Made by a program: the position numbers and the translations under genes. A stretch of 8,931 bases of DNA from Bacteroides sp. (GTDB lineage: Bacteria; Bacteroidota; Bacteroidia; Bacteroidales; Bacteroidaceae): contig JAJPZL010000020.1 in assembly GCA_021204375.1 (NCBI GenBank), positions 1 to 8,931 of the forward strand, written 5' to 3'. The notes under the pieces are model-generated. The model had not been told where the DNA came from, searched no databases, and saw only the letters and a program-made list of their open reading frames with translations. Shown here one piece after another: positions 1 to 6,335 of this stretch (the first letter of the stretch is position 1; each line of letters starts with the position of its first letter).

Positions 1-1
1 G

Positions 2-55
2 GATTTATCCTATTACGGAACGACCTCTTCCCTGCTCTCTCCTCCCCTTCTTTAA
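2..55 (+). CDS. Possible 3' end of an upstream gene (partial)
   Basis: One plus-strand frame is open from the window edge for 17 codons, ends at TAA (53-55), and is followed directly in the same frame by TGA and TAA. The tail reads DLSYYGTTSSLLSPPLL and is not recognisable. The two other plus-strand frames also stay open past this point, so openness is weak evidence. The tandem stops and the spacing to the next gene are the only reasons to suspect a real gene end. Confidence 0.2.
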   Translation, partial: DLSYYGTTSSLLSPPLL

Positions 56-85
56 TGATAAATATTTTAGAACGGAACTTTATAT

Positions 86-93
86 TTCATTTG
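86..93 (+). promoter_or_regulatory. Weak candidate -7 element before the SDR gene
   Basis: The octamer TTCATTTG resembles the Bacteroidetes -7 consensus TAnnTTTG with one mismatch and would leave a leader of roughly 20-25 bases before the ATG at 122. No convincing -33 TTTG is seen at the expected distance. The surrounding 56-121 stretch is AT-rich and holds nothing else recognisable. Confidence 0.25.
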
Positions 94-121
94 CTTGTTA
101 TAAGAAATAATTAAAAAACTT

Positions 122-889
122 ATGACAAGATTGAAAGATAAAGTGGCACTTATTACGGGTGCCTCTACCGGGTTGGGGCGTCGTATCTCCTCTCTCTTTG
201 CTTCTGAAGGTGCTCAGGTAGTAGCCACTGATATAAACGAAGCCGATCTGGGCCTGATCAAAGAGTATACGGATCCCAGAAATTTTTCGGTACATACGAT
301 TGTAGTTGATATGTCTTCGTAAAAAGAGATAGAAGCAGCTGTAGATGAGACCGTAAAAAAGTATGGGCGAATCGATATCCTGGTCAACAATGCAGGTATT
401 ATGGATAACTATACTCACCTGAGTGAAGTAAAAGATGTGCTCTGGGACAAAGTAATGGCTATCAACCTGAACGGTCCTTTTTACGCCACCCGCCGTGCTT
501 TACAAAGTATGATAGCGGCCCGATCGGGAGTTATTATCAATATTGCCTCCGTTGCCGGTCTTTACGGAGCCCGTGCCGGAACAGCTTATACAGTGAGCAA
601 ACACGGTCTTATCGGGATGACTAAGAATGTAGGTTATATCTATGCGGAACAGGGTATCCGCTGCAATGCCATTGCTCCCGGCAGGATGGAGAGTTATGAA
701 GACCACGAGATTGATTACACACGTATCTCTCCCATGGTACGCGAATCCATTCCCGAAGGACTAGCTCTTAATCTGCGCATCAGCCGCCCTACGGAAATAA
801 CCCGTATCGCTCTTTTCCTGGAATCGGATGAGTCCAGCTTTATTAATGGCGAAGTGATCATCGGGGATGGCGGATGGACCGCTTATTAA
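122..889 (+). pseudogene. Short-chain dehydrogenase/reductase, interrupted by in-frame TAA
   Basis: If read through, this gives a 255-codon classical SDR oxidoreductase (FabG or glucose-dehydrogenase-like), the usual length for the family. Visible motifs are the nucleotide-binding TGASTGLG at codons 12-19, Asp37 at the end of the second strand (suggesting NAD(H) preference), NNAG at 89-92, and the catalytic set Asn115, Ser143, Tyr156, Lys160. Codon 67 is TAA (320-322). The frame continues without a shift into KEIEAAVDETVKKYGRIDIL, so a single base substitution from AAA, GAA or CAA explains the break. The upstream piece (66 residues) lacks the active site. A restart at ATG 401 would lack the cofactor-binding half. 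The substrate cannot be read from sequence. A sequencing error, or a very recent mutation, is possible because everything else is intact. The ATPase gene begins 45 bases downstream on the same strand. Confidence 0.85.
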
Positions 890-934
890 ACAGACTCCTT
901 ACAGGTATAACTCTTTCCTTTTATTACAAAAACC

Positions 935-3646
935 ATGCAGGATTATAAAAACGCAGAAAATAACTGGTACAGTCTCGAAACAGCGGAGGTAATTACCCGG
1001 TTGGGCACAGATTGTAAGAGAGGATTGACTGAAACAGAAGTTCGGGAGCGGATTACTCTGTTGGGTAAGAACGAACTTCCTAAAAAGAGATTAACGCCGG
1101 GAATTATAAAATTTCTGAAACAGTTCAACGACGTACTTATTTATATTCTTTTATTGGCAGCCATTATAACAGCTGTGCTGGGACATTATATAGACACCAT
1201 CGTAATTTTGCTCGTAACTATTATCAATGTACTTATAGGCTATATCCAGGAGAATAAAGCAGAGAAAGTCCTGGAAAATATAAAAAATATGCTTTCATCT
1301 AAAGCACAGGTGATAAGAGACGGAGAACGCAAAGAGATCGATTCCAAAGAGCTCACTGTGGGGGATATAGTGCTTCTCTCACCGGGAGATAAAGTTCCCG
1401 TCGATATGCGGCTCACCGAAATAAACAATCTGCAGATAGAAGAATCAGTATTAACCGGAGAATCCGTACCTGCTGAAAAGTGTGACGGGGTACTGGAAGA
1501 AGGGACTGTACTGGGCGACCGCTGTAACATGGCCTTTTCCAGTACGACCGTCAGTGCAGGAACAGGCGCCGGAATAGTAATAGCTATCGGAGCCGACACT
1601 GAACTGGGAAAGATCAATACACTGATCTCCGAAACCCATACACTTACTACTCCTCTGCTGCAACAAACCGCCCGGCTGGGAAAAACGATTTTCATAGCCA
1701 TTGTAGTAATCGCTATCCTGGTTTACCTGTTTGGTTACTTCTTCAGGGATTACTCTCCCCAGGAACTTCTTCTCTCAGTAATCGGTCTGGCAGTAGCAGC
1801 CATTCCCGAAGGATTACCTGCCATTCTTTCTATCATACTGGCCATCGGCGTACAGAATATGGCCCGTAGAAAAGCAATCATCCGTAACCTGCCTTCCGTA
1901 GAGACATTGGGAGCAGTATCCGTTATCTGTTCGGATAAGACCGGAACGCTGACTAAAAACGAGATAACAGTAAAAACCCTGGTGGTCAAAGAACAAGAGT
2001 ATGAAGTAACAGGAAGCGGATATATACCGGAAGGTGATATTCTACTGGATGGTAAGAGAGTAGATCCCAATAAAGAAGAGGTATTGAAGAACCTGATAAA
2101 TTGCTTCGAATTTTGTAACGACTCCTCCATCCGCAGGGACGAAACCGGTAACTGGGTAGTAAACGGTGACCCTACAGAAGGTGCCCTGATCACTCTGTAT
2201 GAAAAGACCCACCTCCGTGAAAACAACATTGAAAAAATTGATATGCTTCCTTTTGATTCTTCCTATAAATATATGGCTGTACTGGCAAAGGCGGGCGATA
2301 AAAAGATCATTTTTATCAAAGGAGCTCCCGACCGGTTTTTACAAAAAGTATGTGAAGAGAAAAATGAAGAAGGGGTTCAGCTCTTTGATCACGATTACTG
2401 GGACAGAGAGATCAAAGAGCTGGCAGGCAGGGGCCAGCGGGTCATAGGAGCCGCTTATAAAATAGCCGATCCTTCGCAAACAGAAGTTACGCATGAAGAC
2501 CTGAAGAGAGGAGCTGTTTTTCTGGGAATAGCGGGAATTATTAATCCACCCCGCCCGGAAGCTATCGAAGCCATTGCGGAGTGTAAAAGAGCAGGTATCA
2601 CCGTTAAAATGATCACGGGTGACCACATAGACACTGCCAAAGCCATTGGTTGCGAAATGGGGATAGGCGACGGTGAACATGCACTGGAAGGAAAAGAGCT
2701 GGAACGGATGTCAGACGAAGAGCTCCGGAGTATAGTAAATGAATACGATATTTTTGCCCGTACCAGTCCAGAAAACAAAATCAAACTGGTAACCGCCCTT
2801 CAGGATAACGGACGGATATGTGCCATGACAGGAGACGGTGTCAACGATGCACCAGCTCTGAAAAAGGCAGATGTAGGGATTGCTATGGGTATTAAAGGGA
2901 CCGAAGTAACCAAAGAAGCTGCTGAGATGGTATTGGTAGATGATAACTTCAGTACTATCGTAGCCGCTGTGGAAGAGGGACGCCGGGTGTACGATAACCT
3001 GAAAAAGACGATCCTCTTTATTCTGCCCACCAACGGGGCAGAAAGCTTCCTGATCATAGCCAGCATCCTGTTTGGTACGATCATGCCACTCACCCCGGTA
3101 CAGATCCTGTGGGTAAATATGGTCACTGCCATTACCATATCCTTTGCGCTGACTTTCGAAAAGGCCGAGCCGGATACGATGCAATGTCCGCCCCGGTTAC
3201 CCAAAGAACCTTTATTAAGCAACTATTTCCTCTGGCGGATCCTGTTTGTCTCTACCCTGATAGGAGGAGGTACCCTCTTACTGACCCTATACCTGGTTAC
3301 GCACGGATGGAGTGTGAATGCCGTAAAAACGATCACGTTAAATGCCATTGTTATTTCACAGATGTTCCATATGTTCAATGCCAGGAACATCCGTGGTTTT
3401 GCACTGAATAAAGATTTCTTCTCCAACAAAGTAGCCTTCCTGGTATCCGGAATATTGATCCTGCTTCAGCTGGCTATCACTTATATCCCATTTATGAACA
3501 AGGTATTTGCAACCTACTCAATGGATATAGGAGACTGGATATATCCGTTCGGACTCGGACTGATGGTATTTATTATTATTGAAATAGAGAAATGGATGGT
3601 CCGGATGATCTCAGAGAAAAAAACAACTGACAGGCCGGATGAATGA
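935..3646 (+). CDS. P2-type cation-transporting ATPase (calcium ATPase-like)
   Basis: A complete 903-residue inner-membrane pump that couples ATP hydrolysis to cation transport. Order of elements: N-terminal cation-ATPase segment; M1/M2 around residues 60-110; actuator domain with TGES at 174-177; M3 near 250-270; M4 with PEGLP (Glu292); phosphorylation site DKTGT at Asp334; ATP-binding KGAP at 462-465; hinge TGDGVNDAP around 632-640; then M5-M10 to the C-terminus. The layout matches SERCA/PMCA-like pumps. In M5 an Asn700...Glu703 pair matches the SERCA calcium ligands Asn768/Glu771. In M6 Asn728 and Thr731 are present, but the next residue is Ala732 where SERCA has its key Asp800. The ion is therefore uncertain: calcium is possible, but another cation is equally open. 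I saw no frameshift or stop. The leader (890-934) has no clear promoter, so transcription with the upstream SDR is possible. Confidence 0.93.
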   Translation: MQDYKNAENNWYSLETAEVITRLGTDCKRGLTETEVRERITLLGKNELPKKRLTPGIIKFLKQFNDVLIYILLLAAIITAVLGHYIDTIVILLVTIINVLIGYIQENKAEKVLENIKNMLSSKAQVIRDGERKEIDSKELTVGDIVLLSPGDKVPVDMRLTEINNLQIEESVLTGESVPAEKCDGVLEEGTVLGDRCNMAFSSTTVSAGTGAGIVIAIGADTELGKINTLISETHTLTTPLLQQTARLGKTIFIAIVVIAILVYLFGYFFRDYSPQELLLSVIGLAVAAIPEGLPAILSIILAIGVQNMARRKAIIRNLPSVETLGAVSVICSDKTGTLTKNEITVKTLVVKEQEYEVTGSGYIPEGDILLDGKRVDPNKEEVLKNLINCFEFCNDSSIRRDETGNWVVNGDPTEGALITLYEKTHLRENNIEKIDMLPFDSSYKYMAVLAKAGDKKIIFIKGAPDRFLQKVCEEKNEEGVQLFDHDYWDREIKELAGRGQRVIGAAYKIADPSQTEVTHEDLKRGAVFLGIAGIINPPRPEAIEAIAECKRAGITVKMITGDHIDTAKAIGCEMGIGDGEHALEGKELERMSDEELRSIVNEYDIFARTSPENKIKLVTALQDNGRICAMTGDGVNDAPALKKADVGIAMGIKGTEVTKEAAEMVLVDDNFSTIVAAVEEGRRVYDNLKKTILFILPTNGAESFLIIASILFGTIMPLTPVQILWVNMVTAITISFALTFEKAEPDTMQCPPRLPKEPLLSNYFLWRILFVSTLIGGGTLLLTLYLVTHGWSVNAVKTITLNAIVISQMFHMFNARNIRGFALNKDFFSNKVAFLVSGILILLQLAITYIPFMNKVFATYSMDIGDWIYPFGLGLMVFIIIEIEKWMVRMISEKKTTDRPDE

Positions 3647-3650
3647 TTGC

Positions 3651-4040
3651 ATGAAAAATAAGATCATCCTGCTCTTACTGCTTATGCCTATCGGTTGTAA
3701 AGAAGAGAAGCCGGTCTATGATATGGATTATACCCGCTGGATCTACCAAAAGAGTGAGGGGACAGAGAGAGAAGAGCCTGCTACAGACTCCCGGAGAGAA
3801 ACGGTCCTCTCTTTTTATAAAAACTTCTATATCTGCCAACAACGGATCACTTTACCCAACGGTAGCCAGGAGTATGAAAAAGGAGCCAAAGAAGAGGGGT
3901 ATGCCTACGATTATCCCGATCTTTATCTCTATAAAGATGAGAGAGAGATCGGGCACCTGATCCTCCATATTTCGGACAGAGATCATCCCTATCTGGCAGA
4001 AAGGGACTCTGTGATCTACAGGTTGGAACAGAGATTTTAA
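3651..4040 (+). CDS. Small putative lipoprotein, unknown function
   Basis: The frame encodes about 129 residues. I chose the ATG at 3651 because it gives a clean signal sequence: MKNK, a hydrophobic run, then MPIGC followed by charged residues (KEEK). This looks like a lipoprotein signal with Cys16 as the lipidated residue, although Pro at -3 makes the lipobox atypical. An in-frame ATG at 3639 would add MNDC and overlap the ATPase stop by 8 bases. The mature part is hydrophilic, rich in Glu, Arg, Asp and Tyr, and contains no motif I recognise. It probably sits in the periplasm or on the outer membrane. The tight junction (4 bases after the ATPase stop, or overlapping it) suggests co-transcription and perhaps translational coupling with the pump, but a functional link is only inferred. 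Confidence 0.7.
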   Translation: MKNKIILLLLLMPIGCKEEKPVYDMDYTRWIYQKSEGTEREEPATDSRRETVLSFYKNFYICQQRITLPNGSQEYEKGAKEEGYAYDYPDLYLYKDEREIGHLILHISDRDHPYLAERDSVIYRLEQRF

Positions 4041-4085
4041 AAATAGGGTGAATAATGAGTCGTTAGTAAAATAAGATCCGCTATC

Positions 4086-4105
4086 CCGGCCTGTATAACC
4101 GCCGG
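4086..4105 (+). other. Short GC-rich inverted repeat after the lipoprotein gene
   Basis: CCGGC (4086-4090) and GCCGG (4101-4105) can form a 5-bp stem with a 10-base loop, followed by AAAAATG and then a short T run (4115-4119). It may be a weak terminator of the ATPase-lipoprotein unit. It also lies where the -33 region of the next promoter would fall, so an operator role is possible. A stem this short could be chance. Confidence 0.25.
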
Positions 4106-4112
4106 AAAAATG

Positions 4113-4120
4113 TATTTTTG
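4113..4120 (+). promoter_or_regulatory. Bacteroidetes-type -7 element before the flavodoxin gene
   Basis: TATTTTTG fits TAnnTTTG exactly and lies 19 bases before the ATG at 4140, giving a short leader. No good -33 TTTG is visible 19-21 bases upstream. Its position decides the start of the next gene: an upstream in-frame ATG at 4111 or just before would overlap the promoter. Confidence 0.45.
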
Positions 4121-4139
4121 CCTTCCAAAAAGAAAGTAT

Positions 4140-4906
4140 ATGATAATCTACTTTACCGGTACAGGTAACTCGCAATTGGTAGCCCATGAGTTAAGTGATC
4201 AGTTACAAACAAATATATTCTCTATTTCCGATCTGATAAAGAATAAGAGCGTTCTCCCTATACTGGAGAAAGAAGAAAAACTGATCTTTGTATTTCCGGT
4301 TCACTCCTGGGACCTCCCTCTTTTGTTACTGCTTTTATAAAAAACTTATCCCTTACAGGCTATACAGAACAACCGGTCTATGTAGTCTGCACCTGTGGAG
4401 ATGATTGTGGGTATAGTCGTGATAGGATCGTAGGAACCATCCGAAACAAAGGGTGGAATTTTGTAGCCTGTTACTCGGTTACCATGCCTAATAATTATAT
4501 TCTTTTTCCGGGTTTTGATATAGATAGCGAAGAAGTGACCCGAAAGAAATTATCAGAGGCTGCAGAAAGTATACAAAGTATCGGAAAAGCAATGATTGAA
4601 CATACACCCCTTGAACTGTATACTACCGGAAGATTTCCGTATGTGAAAAGCAAGCTGATACAACCCCTGTTTGTCAGATATATCTTAGGAAAAAACTCTT
4701 TTTACTCTACAGATAGCTGTATCTCCTGCGGATTATGTGCGACTATTTGTCCGACAAGAACGATCCGGATGGAAAATAAAAGACCTCACTGGAAGGATAA
4801 CTGTATTCAACGCCTGGCCTGTATTCACCGTTGTCCGGAACGGGCGATTGAATACGGAAAGATCACTCTGAAGAAAGGACGTTATCATCATCCGGAGGTT
4901 AAATAA
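4140..4906 (+). pseudogene. EFR1-type flavodoxin-ferredoxin, frameshifted
   Basis: A predicted cytoplasmic electron-transfer protein with an N-terminal flavodoxin fold and a C-terminal bacterial ferredoxin. The first part starts at 4140 (MIIYFTGTGNS, with the FMN-phosphate loop TGTGNS at residues 6-11) and ends early at TAA 4338-4340 after a run of leucines. The frame one base back carries on at about 4331 (AFIKNLSLTGYTEQPVYVV) and runs to the stop at 4904-4906. Joined, they give about 255 residues, normal for the family, so one base has been lost near 4320-4337. Cluster I is intact (CISCGLCATICP, cysteines at 4718, 4727, 4736, 4748). Cluster II reads CIQRLACIHRCP: the second cysteine is Arg (CGC, 4811-4813). 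The frameshift plus the lost ligand argue for a decayed gene. The ATG at 4484 within the second part could in principle start a fragment holding the ferredoxin domain. Confidence 0.85.
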
Positions 4907-4923
4907 CCAGATAATAAAAAAAA

Positions 4924-4960
4924 TCCCCGGTAACGGATCAGCTACCGGGAATTCTCTTTT
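4924..4960. terminator. Bidirectional rho-independent terminator
   Basis: CCCGGTA (4926-4932) pairs with TACCGGG (4943-4949) around a 10-base loop. The stem has an A tract on the left (4914-4923) and a T-rich tract on the right (4952-4970), so it can end transcripts in both directions. It sits between two convergent genes, whose stop codons are at 4904-4906 (plus) and 4965-4967 (minus). Confidence 0.8.
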
Positions 4961-4964
4961 ATTT

Positions 4965-6191
4965 TTATTTAATCCAGACTCCAATAATTTCTCCGATATA
5001 CATTTTATGAAACGGTTGCCCCATATGCCTTTCTTTAACCGTTTCATCAAAAATACTTTCCAGGGTAAATGACTGGCCAATGAGTTTACGGCACTCGATC
5101 ACCATCCAGGCTTCAGCAAAAGCTTTACCGCCCGAAGGAGTAGTGACCGGAGTAAGGCCAGAGGTCTTCACCTTATCACCGTCCCTTCCCGAGGTAGTAC
5201 CTGCCAACTGAAGTACATCCCGATAAGCTTCGGTATAAAAAGTGAGGGTATAGATATCTTCCTTTTCCATTAACTGATAGGTATAACGGGCAGGATTAAT
5301 GAAACAGAAAGCTACAGGTTTACCATAGAGTTGTCCCAGTCCGCCACAGCTGGCCGTCATCATGTTGAATGCGGCATCGTCTCCGGCTGTAATAAGCATC
5401 CAGTCTTCTGAGATCATTTTAATTACATTTCCCGGTATTTTATCGGGAGTAACCTGCCGGAATCCGGAAAGATCGCCTGTAGCTGCCACAGGATTTACAG
5501 CAGCAGGAGTAATCGCAGGGACAACTACCGGAGTCTCTTCTACTACGGGTTCCGTAATAACAGGTTGGGGAGGCTGTACGGCAATTACGGGAGGTGTTAC
5601 CGGTTTTACGGAAACGGTAGCTCCTGTACGGATAAAGTGCTGCTGCATAGATTCCTGCCAGGCCTCTACCAGGTCTACTGTTTTACGGCGGAACTTAGCC
5701 GTACCGAAAACCAGTTTGGTCTGTGCTTTATTCAGAGCCACTTTGTCCGAAATATGCTCTTCGGCCGTATACTTTTCGGGAGTCTTCTTGGAAGCGACAT
5801 TGTACTCATAGCGGATACGTGAAATTTCCAGTTGACAGGAACCTGGCTGAGCAGTAAGGGTGACGCGGTAAGAAATAAGAGCCCGGTCGAGCGCAAAAGC
5901 ATTGGCACTGAAGACCAGAAACTCTTCGGCCTGTCCTACAATAACCCCCGACTCTTTTTCTGTATAGATGATCCTGTTTTCGGCATTCTCATTTTGTCGG
6001 AGACGATCCGTGCACCAGGCAAGAGCTGACTCATAGACCTGATCCCGGCTAAGTCCTGGTAGAGAAAGCGTGCTGGAAAAGACAACTTTCCCCTCCACCA
6101 TCGGTACGGCACCTACCAGGTATTTATTATCCTCCTGTGCGCAAAGAAGCAACGGGATAAAGAGCGTTAAAAAAAAGATAATTTTTTTCAT
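4965..6191 (-). CDS. Exported DUF4468 / flavin reductase-like fusion protein
   Basis: A 408-residue protein. Residues 1-18 form a classical signal peptide (MKKIIFFLTLF..LLLCA, likely cut before Gln19). Residues about 25-130 resemble the DUF4468 beta-rich domain common in secreted Bacteroidetes proteins (strand patterns such as VEGKVVFSSTLSLPGLS and ISYRVTLTA). Residues 130-188 are a charged helical stretch. Residues about 191-238 form a Pro/Val/Thr/Ala-rich linker. Residues about 242-408 form a complete flavin-reductase-like FMN-binding split barrel: DWMLITAG (263-270), MTASCGGLG (278-286), KPVAFCFINPARYTYQ (291-306), TSGRDGDK (333-340), MYIGEI (397-402). Free-standing homologues begin at about residue 242, so the whole enzyme-like domain is present. 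The signal peptide implies the flavin domain is outside the cytoplasm. The substrate and electron donor are unknown. The gene is probably monocistronic, with its own promoter and a terminator at 4924-4960. Confidence 0.85.
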   Translation of the reverse strand: MKKIIFFLTLFIPLLLCAQEDNKYLVGAVPMVEGKVVFSSTLSLPGLSRDQVYESALAWCTDRLRQNENAENRIIYTEKESGVIVGQAEEFLVFSANAFALDRALISYRVTLTAQPGSCQLEISRIRYEYNVASKKTPEKYTAEEHISDKVALNKAQTKLVFGTAKFRRKTVDLVEAWQESMQQHFIRTGATVSVKPVTPPVIAVQPPQPVITEPVVEETPVVVPAITPAAVNPVAATGDLSGFRQVTPDKIPGNVIKMISEDWMLITAGDDAAFNMMTASCGGLGQLYGKPVAFCFINPARYTYQLMEKEDIYTLTFYTEAYRDVLQLAGTTSGRDGDKVKTSGLTPVTTPSGGKAFAEAWMVIECRKLIGQSFTLESIFDETVKERHMGQPFHKMYIGEIIGVWIK

Positions 6192-6241
6192 TATAGTATG
6201 TGTGTATAATTTGGGATCTCCGGTAAAGGGTCTATTCCCTT

Positions 6242-6273
6242 TAAATATAGCAGGTAGTTTATAAAAAACAAAA
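6242..6273 (-). promoter_or_regulatory. Promoter of the DUF4468-flavin reductase gene
   Basis: Read on the minus strand, TTTG (6272-6269) is followed after exactly 19 bases by TATATTTA (6249-6242). This fits the Bacteroidetes -33 TTTG / -7 TAnnTTTG arrangement with one mismatch in the -7 box. It would give a leader of about 45 bases before the ATG at 6191. The -33 box lies inside the T tract that ends the glgB transcript. Confidence 0.55.
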
Positions 6274-6306
6274 TAGTCAGGCCGAAAAATGGAATATTTT
6301 CCTGAC
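6261..6306 (-). terminator. Terminator of glgB
   Basis: On the minus strand, GTCAGG (6306-6301) pairs with CCTGAC (6281-6276). The inner A/T bases extend the stem (ATTTT 6296-6300 with AAAAT near 6286-6290, plus a small bulge). The stem is followed by TATTTTGTTTTTT. It begins 30 bases after the glgB stop. The T tract overlaps the -33 region of the next gene. Confidence 0.6.
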
Positions 6307-6308
6307 CC

Positions 6309-6322
6309 GACTATGTATAGTC
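6309..6322. repeat. Inverted repeat GACTAT-GT-ATAGTC downstream of glgB
   Basis: Two 6-base arms face each other across a 2-base centre, between the glgB stop and its terminator. A second copy of ATAGTC occurs at 6273-6278 at the foot of the terminator, so the GACTAT arm at 6309-6314 could pair with either copy. It may lengthen the terminator structure or compete with it. No known protein site is recognised. Confidence 0.35.
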
Positions 6323-6335
6323 TTATATAGGATTA

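Noticed and set aside
401..889. Independent 162-residue gene starting at ATG 401
   Set aside because: It begins inside the NNAG strand of an SDR and lacks the cofactor-binding half. The sequence before it continues the same fold in frame, so it is the second part of a broken gene.
1240..2229. Long minus-strand frames opposite the ATPase gene
   Set aside because: Ser/Pro/Arg-rich products with no family resemblance, fully covered by the ATPase coding sequence.
4320..4342. Programmed -1 frameshift in the flavodoxin gene
   Set aside because: No X XXY YYZ heptamer in the reading frame before the stop and no strong downstream structure noticed. The missing cluster cysteine also favours decay.
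5362..5811. 149-codon plus-strand frame opposite the DUF4468-flavin reductase gene
   Set aside because: Its low-complexity Thr/Gly/Val product is the antisense image of the Pro/Val/Thr linker. It is a shadow.
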